Of a DNA stretch of 64,000 nt, positions 22,001 to 34,936 are shown in pieces. Each line of letters begins with the position of its first letter. Positions within the stretch are counted from its first letter, which is position 1. Under the pieces are notes generated by a model. The model did not search any database and had not been told where the DNA came from. It saw only the letters and a program-made list of their open reading frames with translations. This DNA is from Datura wrightii. Its lineage: Eukaryota; Streptophyta; Magnoliopsida; Solanales; Solanaceae. A program made the translations under genes and the position numbers. The DNA is taken from positions 106,740,001 through 106,804,000 of the forward strand of contig JASDFA010000020.1 in NCBI GenBank assembly GCA_035772735.1. The letters run 5' to 3'.

Positions 22001-23647
22001 CGGCATGAGTATTCTTTACCACCTGGGTAAGGCTAATGTGGTAGCAGACGCACTTAGTAGACTCTCTATGGAGAGTGTTTCTCATGTGGATGATGGGAAG
22101 AAGGAACTAGTGAAGTAGGTGCATCGACTCACAAGGATGGGAGTTAGGTTAGTTGACTCGACCGATGGTGGGGTTGTTGTTCAGAACGGGTCAGAGTCGT
22201 CCTTGGTGCCTGATGTGAAAGCTAGCAAAGATGAGGACCTGATATTTATAAAGTTGAAAGAAGTCATTCAAAATCAGAAAGTAAAGGTCGTCTCCAAAGG
22301 GGGAGATGGTGTGCTTCGGTACCAGGGTCGCCTATGTGTTCCAAATGTTGATGAATTGGAGAGCCGGATATTGCATGAGGCCCATGGATCCAGGTATTTT
22401 ATCCATCCAGGTGCCACCAAGATATATCATGATTTTCGGGAAATATATTAGTGGAATGGCATGAAGAAGGATATTGCAGAATTCGTAGCCAAGTGCTTGA
22501 ACTGTCAGCAAGTAAAGGTCGAGCATCAAAGGTCGGGAGGCGTACTTCAGGATATTAGCATCCCCACTTGGAAATGGGAAGATATTAACATGGATTTCAT
22601 TACAAGCCTACCTCGTACTCACCGACAGTATGATTCTATATGGGTGGTGATAGACAAGCTGACTAAAGCTGCTCATTTTTTATTGGTCAAAACCACGGAC
22701 TCAGCAGAAGATTATGCCAAGCTATACATCTGGGAGATGGTTCGATTGCATGGAGTGCCCTTGTCTATCATTTCAGATCGAGGTACTCAATTTACCTTTC
22801 AGTTTTGGTGGTGTTTTCAAAAAGGGCTTGGTACTCAGGTTAAACTCAGCACAGCATTTCACCCGCAAACGGATGGTCAAGCGGAGCGGACAATTCAGAT
22901 CCTCAAGGACATGTTGAGGGCATGCGTGATTAACTTCAGAGGTGGTTGGGATGATCACTTGCCCTTGATCGAGTTTGCTTACAATAACAGTTATCACCCC
23001 AGTATCCAAATGGCACCATTTGAGGCTCTCTATGGGCGGAGGTGTAGATCGCCCATCGGATGGTTTGAGGTTGGTGAGGCAGCGATGATAGGGCCAAACA
23101 TGGTTCATGAGGCAATGGAGAAGGTTCAGTTGATAAGAGACAGGTTGAAAATAGCTCAAAGTCGCCAATAGTCCTATGCGGATGTGAGAAGAAGAGTGCT
23201 CGAGTTCAAAGTCGATGATTGGGTGTTTTTGAAGGTATCTCCCATGAAGGGAGTGATAAGATTTGGAAAGAAGGGAAACTCAGTCCCCGCTATGTTGGTC
23301 CATACTGGATTATGAGACGTGTGGGTAAAGTATCTTATGAGTTAGAGTTACATTCGGAATTAGCTTCAGTTCATCCCGTCTTTCATGTATTGCTCTTGAA
23401 AAAGTGCTTGGGTCACCCAACTCTAGTTATATCGGTGGAGAATGTGGGTGTGAGAGATAGCCTCAATTATGAGGAAATTCCAGTTGAAATATTGGATCGT
23501 CAACTTCGGAGGCTAAGGAACAAAGAAGTAGCATCAGTAAAGGTGTTATGGAGAAATCAACATGTTGAGGTAGCTACGTGGGAAGCCGAAGCAGATATGA
23601 TGGCTAAATACCCTCACATGTTCCCTACCATCTCAGTTTGCGTTTGA
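19011..23647 (+). pseudogene. Chromovirus gag-pol polyprotein (decayed)
   Basis: Domains in order: Gag capsid 19011-19963 (KDFLRMNPPEFTG, DEFHMAFLDRFFP; frameshift near 19506); a zinc knuckle CFRCGRVGHRLTDC at about 20032-20073; protease from about 20240 with active-site DSGAT (20293-20307) and DIILGMDWL; reverse transcriptase about 20750-21660, whose catalytic block reads [10 protein letters not shown] (aspartates 21291-21296) instead of the usual F.DDIL; RNase H about 21690-22115; integrase with CLNC zinc ligands near 22497, catalytic D in DRGTQFT (22776) and E in QAERT (22884); and a C-terminal chromodomain (EIPVEILDRQ... WEAEADMM, about 23475-23600). Stops and shifts near 19063, 19159, 19506, 20971-20990, 22117 and 23169 make it inactive. 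Confidence 0.85.
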
Positions 23648-23893
23648 GATACTAGTTTTTGCCTTAATACTCTAATCATTTTTCATGTTAGGTTCATGTG
23701 CGCAAGTTTGTTTTATTTTATGATAGAGATATGTGATGAGTGAATTCAGTTCAGCTATGTAGTTCTTCTCGGAGGTAGTCATTCTCTCGGTTTTAAGCAT
23801 AAACAATCAGTATTTGTATATAATGATTGCATGTTTCTGCTTTTACTGCGTGTTTCCAACATTCGAGGAAGAATGTTCCTAAGGGGGAGATAT
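23648..23893 (+). other. 3' untranslated spacer and polypurine tract of the Tekay-like element
   Basis: Short non-coding spacer ending in AAGGGGGAGATAT directly before the 3' LTR at 23894. The purine run AAGGGGGAGA is the expected plus-strand primer. Confidence 0.7.
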
Positions 23894-26007
23894 TGTTATA
23901 CCCCAGGAGCCCAAAGATCATACCCGAGAGTTGAAATGAAGAAAAACTGGAATTCTGCACCAGATCACAGAACAGGTCGTTAGGTGACCCGTGAGGAGGG
24001 ACCACGAGTCGTGAAGTGACTCGTGGTCAAGCAAGGAGGTGGACTGGTCTGGGGGACACCACAAGCGTGACCACAAGTCGTGGCCAGGCCACAAGACTCG
24101 TGAGGTCACCCGTGGCCTGGACTGGATGCTTGGCAAGGAGGATTGGGCAGTGAAGGCTACGGATGGTGCCATGAGTCATGGTTACTCACCACGATTTGTG
24201 GTGTCCTCCGTGGGATCTCATAGTATATTTTTGGCAATGAACATCATGACTCAAGGCCACGAGTCGTGGCCCCTGGGGACGAGTCGTCCAGTCCCTCGTG
24301 GGGAGTGGCAGCCAGCAAAAAATTATGTGATTCAAGTAAGGGATTTTCCATAATTCCTAAATCTGAGGGTCCTAAACTACATCGTTTTAACCTTTGAAAG
24401 GTGGGTTTAAGAAGGGAAATACTAGCCTACGTCCTCATTCATGCATGCAAAGGAATATAAGGTGGTAGAGAAGTGATCTAGAGTGATTCAATGCTTTCTT
24501 CCCCAATTTTCCTCTTGGGCAATCAAGGGAGCGTAAAGTTTAGCTCCAACTAGGTATGTAGGGTTTTTAATGGGTGGTTGATCCATACCCATGCCCAATT
24601 TCTCTCTAGTCTATGAAATTCTACCATTCAATTCTTATGAGGTTTTAACCCAATGCATGAATCTTCTAGTAATTGATGTGGGTATGTTTCAAATATGTCT
24701 AAATTGATGGGTTTTGAACAATGGGCTGATGTTTACATTGTTTTAATCATGATATTGTGTACTAGTGTCTCAAACTTAAGGTGCCCAAATTATGAGAAAT
24801 CCATGGGAGTTTATGATTATGATGATTTTACAAGTATGATGTGAATTTTCGAATTAGAAGCATGTTTTCAATTACCCACGTTTTATGATCATGATTTCAA
24901 CCAAATTGAGTATTTCAAGTATGTTTAAAATTGGGTAATGCCCACATGTCAAGCATGATTTTACAGTTTATGACTATGGCCGACTCACGGGCCCGATTTC
25001 ATGGCTAGTTCACGAACATCCAAGCATGTCTATGATTATCATAATTTAACTAGACCATGTATGTCATGTATGTTACCTTATGAGCACGTTTCATGCTTTG
25101 GGAGTAGTATTTAACATCGAGTAGGTTCGAAGCCCTAGTTACACCCCGAATCTCAGAACTACGTGCCACCGTAGGTCATGTTTGGGACCTCCCTTGGGAC
25201 TATCCCCTTTTTCCCAAGTGGGCCCTTCATGAGTGATATCACGCCTGTCATAGTTCTACCCTTGGCAAGGTACGAACGGCCTCCCGATTAGGTTTACAAG
25301 TCAGGCTCTATGTGTGCTCATATGGGGTATGTCGGTTATAAGAATCTCCCACTGTTCCTCATTGTTTATGCATGCTTATGATTACAAATCTTGGCTCAAT
25401 TCATGTTTTATAATGTTTTCTCTCATGTCTATGTTTATGATAAGTTTACGAATATTTTGAAAACCTTGATCCTTATGCTTCATCTATGATTTCAGTATTA
25501 TGATCGTGTCGTCCTACTATCAGGAACTTTATGCATTTAAATGTTTGTTTTGCTTACCTGGTATGCTCGGTACATTTCGCGTACTGACCCGCATACTTTC
25601 TATGTTGTATCATTTCATCATACAGGACCCGAATCTCAGGCTCATCCTCGTCAGTAGTCCATTCAGAGTTCGCTATCAACCCCTTTTTAGTGAGTCCTTA
25701 TGTTTCAAGGGCCATATGTTCAGACTTTGATGTCTCTTTTAGTTTTCAATATTGTAGGGTTAGTTGGGCTATTGTCCCATCAACCCATCTGTTATGATTA
25801 GATGCTTTCATACTATTTGTAGTACTCAGCTGCCATGTGTGGATTTTGTGTCGCTTTTCTATCTTATGCTATGATTTTGTTTCCTTAATGATTATATGTT
25901 AAGTCTTTCGCTTTCCTTGAATGAATTAGACATATACTCATTCCAGGGGTCGACTTGGAGTCTTTCGAGGCTCCTTGTCCTGTGTCTACAACCCGAGTCT
26001 ACTCTCA
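23894..26007 (+). repeat. 3' LTR of the Tekay-like element, end missing
   Basis: Begins TGTTATACCCCAGGAGCC and follows the 5' LTR to ACTCTCAGG. Then, where the 5' copy continues TCGTGACA, the sequence becomes minus-strand RNase H of the host element. Exact ACGAGTCGT palindromes occur at 24004-24012 and near 24258 and 24278. Confidence 0.8.
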
Positions 26008-26147
26008 GGTAAATTTAGGTCCTTCTACGTGAACACATAATGAAGGCCCTTGTGATTTGTGAACACATACACCTGTACCCCATACAAGTAGTGCCTCCCG
26101 ATCTTCGAGAGGACTCCACGGCTTCCATCTCTAAGTCATGCGTCGGG
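26008..26147 (-). pseudogene. Host element: RNase H fragment between two insertions
   Basis: On the minus strand it encodes the RNase H stretch around YLYGVQVYVFTNHKGLHYVF (aligning with [19 protein letters not shown] of the nested Tekay element), preceded after a frame change by PTHDLE. It bridges the host segments at 16688 and 41274. The last five bases, TCGGG (26143-26147), are duplicated at 41274-41278. Confidence 0.75.
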
Positions 26148-27725
26148 TCATGTGTTGTGATTTTACGACACTTTCAATGCTTAAAACTAAAAAACTACGC
26201 ACATTTCGAGTATGTTGATGTAGATATAACGCGTTTGTGTTGAATGTTGCAGGAAAACAGGTCCGCAATGGGAAATGTGCGAAGTAAGGCATAAAATGAC
26301 TGAAATGGAGGCTGCTAGTCAAGTCACGAGTCGTTGTCATTGTGCATGACTCGTTGTTAAGGTCGTGGGATAAGATTGATTTAAGAAGCTGAGAACCTGT
26401 GCACTTCACGGGTTGAAGGCATGACTAGTTACATCTGGTAATGAGTCGTGAAGCCAGTCGTGAAGACTAGGAGGAGGATTTCTGAAGAACCATCCAATGA
26501 AGGTAACGGACGACATCACGAGTCGTTGGCTGACTGCATGACTCATCAGGAGAACACTAGGATGAATCGTCAGGTGCACTGGATATTTGAGGAAGCAAGA
26601 CCACGAGAGGCCTAATGACTCGTGCCCAAACACGATGAGTCGTTAGGTGACCCATTTCCACGATTGGGCCTAATGCTGATCACAACTCGTTGGGAGGCCC
26701 AATGAGTCGTTACTTGGCCTGTTACCCCTGCCGACCAGGAATCCAAATTTAGTTAGGAGAAGATTTGTTTGGAACTATAAATATAATTTTTAGGTTTATT
26801 TTTCGTACGCAGTTATTTTTACCAATTTTCATGTGAATTCTAGTGTTGTTAACAATCGTTCTTGGGTCAAGAAACAAATTTTACAATTTTGTTCTTGATT
26901 TTTGGAATTAATCAACATTGGAGTTTTGTTCATCAAGTTGGGAGTTATATTCAGTTTACTTGGTTTTCTTCTACGAATTTTTGTAAGTTGCAATTATGAT
27001 TTATCTAATGTTTTGTGATTGTGATTATTCAAACATGAGTAGCTAAACCCATAACTAGGGTTTTGGGAACCATGATGAATTGATACACATAGGTGAAACA
27101 CTTACTAATTCTTGAATGAGGTTTAATGCATATATTGTTTTTCCCTTCGTTTTAATTATTTCTTAACGGTTGAAAACGTTGGAACTTACCTTATTCTTAC
27201 TAACAGATCAAGGGAGAATTGAATGGAAAAAGGGATTAACAACGGAGATTTGAGGCTATCAACCCTCATCTAATAGCTTGAACTTTTCCGGGGATAGCTA
27301 ATCCGATGTTAAGGGTAAGGGTTAATTAAGCATACACCCGTATACGGACCAAGTCGCATGGTGATAATCATCTAGATAGGGGACCAACCATTTAGGTGAA
27401 CATAACTTACCGATATTTCATGTTAAACACCGGAATAGATCACTAGTGTAAAAGCCTTATGGTTATGAAGCCTTGGGGAACACAATCCTAGTCAATTTGT
27501 TGATTGAATACAAACTGAATTTGACTTAAGAACTTAGTAGTTTTTACTCGTGTTAGTATTTTATTTCTTTCCCCTTAGGAAATAAGTAATCTGATAGTAA
27601 TAGTCATTCACATTAACTCAAGTTCTTTCTATATTCTGTGGGATCGACCTCAACCTTCATTGGATTCTATATTTGACATCGACTGCTTTATATCTCAATT
27701 GTGAGGTGTAATTTGGGCGACATCA
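26148..27725 (+). repeat. 5' LTR of the long Athila-like element
   Basis: Starts TCATGTGTTGTG (terminal TG changed to TC) and ends GGGCGACATCA. It pairs with 38739-41273. TATAAATA is at 26776-26783. It contains a cluster of ACGAGTCGT/ACGACTCGT-like palindromes between about 26320 and 26720. Its 27101-27107 region is the empty site for the MITE found in the other LTR. Confidence 0.85.
26776..26783 (+). promoter_or_regulatory. LTR TATA box
   Basis: TATAAATA, conserved at 39381-39388 in the 3' LTR and at 46481-46488 in the third Athila-like LTR. Confidence 0.55.
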
Positions 27726-27730
27726 AATTT

Positions 27731-27748
27731 TGGCGCCATTGCTGGGGA
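27731..27748 (+). other. Primer-binding site, tRNA-Asp type
   Basis: TGGCGCCATTGCTGGGGA, five bases after the LTR, matches the complement of the plant tRNA-Asp(GUC) 3' end with two mismatches. Confidence 0.85.
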
Positions 27749-27853
27749 ATACGGCTAAGGCTTTTGTTAATTGTGTTTGCTTTATTGTTGGTTCTTATTT
27801 CCTTTTTATTTTTCTTTTGTTGTTTTTGTTTTTAATAGGTCTTAGGTTCGTGC

Positions 27854-30800
27854 ATGCCCAGTACTAGGAGCCAAGGAAAATCCCTGGTTCAAATCGATCA
27901 CAAACTTGAGCAGACACTAAGGAATCTAAGAAGAATGGCCAACATACAAGAACAAGAGACAGTGGACCAAGCTAAAGCGAGAATGTTGGCTGAGGAGCAA
28001 GCTCGGGCTAGAGATCGTGAGTTAGCTAGGGTTGCTGAAGAGCAACATCTAGCTGCTGAAGTAGAGCGAGCTGGAAGGAACAGAGGTCCAGAATAGCAAA
28101 GACACCGGTATTTCGATGAGGATGATGATGTTGATATAGACGAAGTCGATGCCGTTGGAGCTGTTGTCTCTCCCTTTTTGCCTGTTGGGGAAAAGTTTGA
28201 TATTACCAGTGCTATGATCCAATTACTCAACATGAAGGGAATATTTGCGGGTTATGCAATTGATTATGCCCATACTCACTTGACCAATTTCGTGGGTATC
28301 TGTAAGGCATATAAACAACCGGGAGTGAGTCAGGATGCGATTCGCCTGAGGTTATTTCCCTTTTCATTAGGGAGTGAGGCAATGCTTTGGCTAGCAGAAT
28401 TACCAAACGATTCAATCACCACATGGAGGGAGTTGAAGAGAGCTTTTCTTGAAAGGATTTTCCCACCTTCCAGAGCCTTGCAGTTGAAAGATGAGATATA
28501 TAACTTAAGGCAGTTAAATTCTGAGGCACTTCAGGAGATGTGGTTGAGATTCAACAAGAAGCTTAAAAAGGTGCCCAACCACAGGATCCCAGATGATACA
28601 GTGCTAGAAATTTTCTATAGATTGCTAAATGTTAACACCAAGGCGGTGGTTGATACCGTTTCTGGCGGAACATTTATGAGCCACACTTATGTTGAAGCTG
28701 CTGAGTTACTTGACAGAATTACTAAAACCAACCGTGCATGGCACACAAGAGTGTCAAAAACTCCGGCTGGTTCTTATGCGATAGGTATGAATGTAGAACA
28801 GAGAAAAAGGGATGAATAATGAGATCAAGACATCACTGAGATAAAGACCACAATATGGCTGCTTGCAAAGCATTTGATGGGAGCCAAAACTGAAAAAGTG
28901 AATGTTGTGGATTCTCAGGGCAAGGCCCCGAGGAATGATGGAGGCGAATCTGAATCTGAGGAAGAAGCTAATTATCAAATGGTCAAGGGGTGGGTTTCCG
29001 GACCAACGCACAAGGGTCTAACCAAGACTCTTGTCGTCAAGGTCAAGGGAACCAAGGTCTAAACTTTTACAGAGATAACAATTATAATTGAGGCCAATAC
29101 AAAGATAAAGGTGACTGGAAGAAGCGTGATGAGTACAAGAATTATAGAAGCAGTTTATATGTTCCTCCAAGAAACTGCGAGCCAGAGTCTAATGGTTCAC
29201 GAGTAGAAGATATGTTATCCAAGGTGCTTGACCAGATGGAGGCGACAGATGGCCATTTCAAAGAACTCCGCCCTGATATTTCTAGGATGAACCAAAAGGT
29301 GGAATCACATATCGTTTCCATAAAGTAGATTGAGCAGCAGCTGAGTCAGATGTCTATTGCAATGAACCAGAGGCAGAAAGGCACACTTTCCAACAACACT
29401 ATTCAAAATCCAAAAAATGATAGTCATTATATAGCCGTCACTACTAGGAGCGGGAAAGCGACAGTTGATCCGCCAAGGTAGGTTGTGATTGATGAGACAG
29501 ATGAGCCCTTAGTGATTAATGATGATAGGGGGGCAGATTTTGAGGATCAGATTTTGGTTGATGAATCAGTTGAGAAGACCGCTCCTAGTAATGCAAAGGA
29601 GCATGGGTCTGGCAAAGAAAAGGATAAGGAGGTATAGCAAAATATCACACCTATTCCTAGACCTCCTCCCCCTTTTCCACAGAGGCTGAAGAAAAAGGCC
29701 GAAGATGGGAAGTATCATAAGTTCATCTCAATGTTAAAACAATTGTCTGTGAACATCCCATTAGTCGAGGCACTTGAGCATATGCCTGGCTATGCAAAAT
29801 TCATGAAGGACCTTGTCACTAGAAAGAGGACTATGAGTTTCGAACCTGCAGATAATTTGCACCATTGTAATGCAATAGCATCTCGTTCTCTTATTCAAAA
29901 AAAGGAGGACCCTGGGGCTTTCACCATACCATGCACTATTGGAGCCTTTAAGTTTGCTAAGGCATTATGTGATCTCGGTGCTAGTATTGATTTGATTCCA
30001 TTAGCAGTTTTTAGACAGTTGGGCTTGGGAGCCCCCAAACCGACTACAGTGCGGCTTTTGATGGCATATCATACAGTGAAAAATCTGGTGGGAATCCTCT
30101 ATGATATTCTAGTGAAGGTAGAGTCCTTTATATATTTGGCCGATTTTGTCATTCTGGACTGTGAGATTGATTTTGAGGTTCCCATTATCTTGGGGCGACC
30201 ATTCCTCGCCACCGAACGTGATCTTGTAGATATGGAGACTGGACAGCTCAAATTATGGTTGAATAATGAGGAAGTGACATTCAATGTATGCAGATCCATG
30301 AAACAACCAAATGATATGAGGGTGGTCTCAGTAATTGATGTTATGGAACCTGAGTTCCCAATTATACCCATTGAGGAGTTTTTGATTCTTGATGACTTAG
30401 CAGCAGTTTTGATGGATGTTGGTGCTGAGGAGATCTATGGGGGTTAGGAGATTGTTAATGAACTTGCTGGCATGGGGTTATACACTTATGCTCCAAAGAA
30501 GATTGATCTAGACTTGAAGAATCGGGTGACCCCACCAGCCAAGCCATCTATTGAGGAGCCTCTGATATTGGAGCTCAAAGCACTCCTGTCTCATTTGCAG
30601 TATGTATTTTTGGGAGCCGGTAACACTTTACCGGTCATTGTTGCAGCTGACTTGGAGGAATGGCAAGTGGAGGCTTTAGTCTCCATTTTGAAGAAATATA
30701 AAAAAGCTATTGGGTGGACCATTACAGATATTATTGGAATCCCAACTGGTACTTGCACTCACAAGATCGAGCTAGAGCCAGATTGTGTTTCGAGTATTGA

Positions 30801-33445
30801 GCATCAGCGTAGGTTGAACCCACCTATGCAAGAGGTGGTCAAGAAGGAAATCATCAAGTGGTTAGATACAAGTGTTGTTTATCCTATTGTAGACAGTAAA
30901 TGGGTCAGCCCAGTGCAATCTGTATCGAAAAAGGGAGGAATCACAGTGGTCCCAAATGCTAACAATGAGCTCATTCCTCTAAGACCAGTCACCGATTGGA
31001 GAGTATGCATGGATTACAGGAAGTTGAACCGTTGGACGCAAAAAGATCACTTTCCGATGCCATCCATGGACCAGATGCTAGAAAGACTTACAGGCAGAGG
31101 ATGGTATTATTTCCTTGACGGTTTTTCAGGGTACAATCAAATTTCTATAACCCCCGAAGACCAAGAGAAGACCACGTTCACTTGCCCATATGGTACATTT
31201 ACTTTTAAGAGGATGTCGTTGGGGTTATGTAATGCACCCGCCACTTTTCAGCGTTGCATGATATCCATATTTTCTGACATGGTTAAAGACATCATTGAAG
31301 TCTTTATGGATGATTTTTCGGTGGTGGGTGATTCATTCAAAGATTGTTTGGCTCATTTGAGCAAGGTGTTGCAGAGATGTGAAGAGACCAACTTGGTGCT
31401 TAACTGGGAAAAGTGTCATTTCATGGTCAAGTAAGGTATAGTGCTTGGCCATAGGATTTATGGTAAGGGTATTGAGGTGGATAGAGCTAAGATTGATGTT
31501 ATTGCCAGTTTACCACCCTCAATTTCTATGAAAAGTGTTCAAAGTTTTCTAGGCCATGCAGGGTTTTACAGAAGATCCATCAAGGACGTCTCGAAAATTT
31601 CACATCCTTTGTGTAAACTGCTTGAGAAAGAGGTGAAGTTTGTTTTTGATGAGGAATGTCTGAAGGCTTTTGAATGCCTTAAATAGAGATTGACCACTAC
31701 CCCATTATAGTGGCACCTAACTGGTCTTTGCCTTTTAAGGTCATGTGTGATGCTAGCGGTGTGGCCCTAGGAGCTGTGTTGGGTCAAAGGCATGAAAATA
31801 TTTTCCATCTGATTTATTATGCTAGCAAGGCTCTAAATGCAGCTCAGAAAAATTATACCATGACAGAACAGGAGCTTTTGGCTGTAGTTTTTGCATTTGA
31901 GAAGTTTCGGGCATACTTGCTTGGAACAAAGGTGATAGTCCACACAGACCATGTAGCTTTGAGATATCTGATGGCAAAGAAGGATGCCAAGCCACGGTTG
32001 ATTCAATGGGTTCTGCTTCTACAAGAGTTTGAGTTCAAAGTAAAAGAACGGAAGGGACTGAAAATAAGGTGGCAGATCACTTATCAAGATTGGAACCTGA
32101 TGCAGCACTTCGAGATGAGCATGACATAGATGATGCAATCCCAGACAAGCAGGGTTTAGTGGCCTCACAAGATCTCATCCCATGGTTTGCAGACTTTGCT
32201 AATTATCTGGTGAGTGATGTTGTACCGGAGCACTTATCTTTTCACCAGAGGAAGAAGTTTCTATCCGACGTGCAGAAATTTTTCTAGAATGAGACCTACT
32301 TATTTCGCATATGTTCTGATGGGGTGATTCAAAGATGCATGTCAGAGGTAGAGATTCTAAGTATCCTGGAGGCCTTCCGCTCATCCCCTGTTGGGGGTCA
32401 CCACAGCGGGAATCGTATAGCCCACAAGATTCTGCAATGTGGGTATTATTGGCCAACCATTCACCGGGATGCGCATGATTTCGCAAAGGCATGTGATGCA
32501 TGCCAAATGCAAGGAGGCATATCATGGAGTCATGAGCTTCCTCTTACTCCCATCCTGGTCATTGAGCTATTTGATGAATGGGGCATTGATTTCATAGGCC
32601 CATTTGTGAGCTCAAACGAGATGAAGTACATACTTGTTGCTGTAGATGATATTTCAAAATGGGTGGAAGCAGTTTCGAATCCAAATAATGAAGGGAAGAG
32701 TGTCACAGCATTTTTGAAGCGGAATATATTTGCTAGATTCGGGACTCCCAGAGCCATCATTATTGATGGGGTTTCGCACTTATGTAACCGGTTGTTTCTC
32801 TATTTATTGGAGAAATATAGGGTAAAACACAAGGTGGCAACACCCTATCATCCGCAGTCTAGTGGGCAGGTTGAAGTCACAAACCGGGAGATAAAGACTA
32901 TCTTGGCGAAGACTGTGAATGCAAACTGGACAGATTGGGCAAGAAAGCTAGATGATGCTTTATGGGCTTATCGGATCGCATTCAAGACTCCTATAGGTAT
33001 GTCTCCATATCAGCTTGTGTATGGAAAAGTATGTCATCTTCTGGTTGAACTTGAGCACAAAGCTATGTGGGCTCTCAAGAAACTGAATTTGGATTGGAAC
33101 AAAGCTGCAAACTTGAGGCTTGATCAGTTAAATGAGCTTGATGAATTTTGGTTGAAAGCCTATGAGAGTTCTGAATTTATAAACTAAGGATGAAAATTCA
33201 GCATGACCGGAATATTGAGAAGAGAGAATTTAGTCCAGGTGATACGGTGCTACTATTAATTCTAGACTTCGTTTGTTCTTGACAAGTTGAAGTCTGAATG
33301 GCTAGGACCTTTTCGAGTGGTTCAAATAATCTCTGATGGGGCAATTGAACTGGAAAATCATGAAGGAAAGCGCTTTAAAGTTAACAGTCAATGGGTAAAA
33401 GCATATCTGGGGAGAAGCGAAGAATTAAAGCTGGTGGATCTCTAG
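27854..33445 (+). pseudogene. Athila gag-pol polyprotein (decayed)
   Basis: Gag runs from ATG 27854 (PSTRSQGKSL) through the capsid (WLAELPNDSITTWRELKRAF near 28388, RIFPPS near 28460). The protease, around 29731-30447, has active-site DLGAS (29971-29985) and PIILGRPFLAT. Reverse transcriptase is in 30472-31434, with catalytic VFMDDFSVV (aspartates 31319-31324). RNase H is about 31710-32110 ([20 protein letters not shown]). Integrase is in 32324-33445, with HHCC zinc ligands ending CDACQ (about 32490), first catalytic Asp in [11 protein letters not shown], second in [11 protein letters not shown] (usually SDGGSHF) and Glu in [11 protein letters not shown]. It ends at TAG 33443-33445. Stops at 28094, 28817, 29060 and 31432 and frameshifts near 31690 and 32070 inactivate it. 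There is no chromodomain, as expected for Athila. Confidence 0.88.
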
Positions 33446-33478
33446 GCCCTGGGTGAAATCTGAGTAACCCGGGGAGTT

Positions 33479-33613
33479 GCGTCGTGCCGGGACATTAAAT
33501 CAGGCGCTACATGGGAGGCAACCCATGGTGGTGTTTTGGTGAATTCTGAGTAGTCAAAACACCCGCGTCGTGTCGTGACGTTAAATCAAGCGTTTCTTGG
33601 GAGGCAACCCAAG
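33479..33613 (+). other. Duplicated post-pol hairpin unit
   Basis: Two copies about 86 bp apart of the unit seen at 12473. Copy 1 has stem CATGGG (33510-33515), loop AGGCAA, CCCATG (33522-33527). Copy 2 has CTTGGG (33596-33601), loop AGGCAA, CCCAAG (33608-33613). Both stems are perfect although two positions differ, and each is preceded by TTAAATCA(A/G)GCG. The first stem (GTCGTG...GAC type) is weaker here than at 12473. The unit lies 34 bp after the pol stop. Confidence 0.8.
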
Positions 33614-34936
33614 TTGTTATTATAAGAAAAATGTAGTGTTTACGTGTGTTGATGTGTGCAGGTGATTAAGATGGGAAATTTGAAGTTAAAACCAAAAATC
33701 TGAACTTGAGTTGTTGGTGCCAAAAAGCACAGAATGAGTCATCATCGAACCAAACGACTCATTAACTGGATCTTCGGCATTGCTATATCAAACAGTGTAG
33801 ACAACGGTTGACCAAATGAGTCGTTGCCACTAGCAACGAATCGTGAGGTATTCTGTCAAGTCTATTGGATTACAGGTGAAATTAAACTGAGAAAGGTGAC
33901 AATGACTCGTAATTTAACGAATAATTGGGCAACCTAACGATTTGTTAAGTGGCCCATCACGAAGCTACCACATTTCAAGGACCACAACTCAGGTCATGAC
34001 TCATTGGGTAACACCACGAGTTGTTACATGATTAGTTAGGTCCCAGGTAAGTTCTCAAGCTCAAGTCACTGCACAAAGGGCTAAACGACTCATTTAACCA
34101 CATAACGAATCGTTACGTGGGTTGCAACATATTTTTAATTAGCTTCTACCCGACCTGACCCACGTTCAAATATGGTACATATTTAATTCTACACGGACAA
34201 AACACCGAATTTTCCACTTAAACACATCACCAATTAAAACCTATCACCACTCCAACTTAAAATTTTCCCTCTTCTTCTTCTCCCAACCATCCACTCACTG
34301 CGAATTCTTCAAATTGGACTCACCTGCACTCACACTCACACGGGCACTCTACTCTCTACTCAAACATCCAGTGTTTACTTTTTCAAAATTAATTGTGAGT
34401 ATCTCTACTTTTAGAATAGATTATTGTTGACCCATGCGTTGATTGAACTTGCAAATGCCTGATTGATGTTGTACAATTCTTGGTTACTGCTTCAATTTGA
34501 TAGTAAATCCTAGGTGGCAGGCAATATCGAAATTTTGATTTAAATTAAATTGAGTGATGTGCGAACTATGTTGTTTTGTGTTTGTGGGATAGAAAAATAG
34601 CAAGTGTAATGCAAGAGGAGGGTGGATTACCTGAAACTCTTGAGCATGAGCCACATCACGAGTCGTGGTATCGTCTCACGACGCGTTGTGTAGCTCGTCC
34701 TGAGTGGAAATTAAACCAGGTGACCAGTGTACCTGACAATGACCTAACGAGTCATTTCCTCTGGTAACGACTCGTTGTGACCAGTTGTTAAGTCCACTGG
34801 TCCAACATAAAGAAAATACAGCCGGAAGACAACAACTGATATCACGAGTCGTGGCCAGTGGCAACGACTCGTTAGGTCAGTCATCATATCTACTGAGACA
34901 TAGTTTAATAGTTGTTATTTTTCATCTCATCTTGTA
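33614..34936 (+). other. Palindrome-rich spacer between pol and env-like ORF
   Basis: No conserved coding region was recognised. It contains two clusters of degenerate ACGAGTCGT palindromes (about 33720-34130 and 34640-34890, with exact copies near 34657 and 34844), separated by a C-rich stretch (34200-34380). The short frame at 34576-34767 only reflects the palindrome cluster. Confidence 0.6.

Larger units (their letters stand above)
16689..26007 (+). mobile_element. Tekay/Del-like Ty3/gypsy chromovirus, nested in the host element
   Basis: Two related LTRs of about 2,114 bp (16689-18802 and 23894-26007) enclose an interior with PBS, gag, protease, RT, RNase H, integrase and chromodomain, in the order of chromoviruses. 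The 5' LTR start is mutated (TA instead of TG). The 3' LTR stops about eight bases short of the expected ...GTCGTGACA end, where it meets the host-element RNase H. No target duplication could be matched, so the right junction probably suffered a small deletion. The LTR copies differ often (roughly nine differences in the first hundred bases), so this insertion is old. Confidence 0.85.

Noticed and set aside
22773..23168. 131-codon minus-strand frame
   Set aside because: Antisense of the integrase core.
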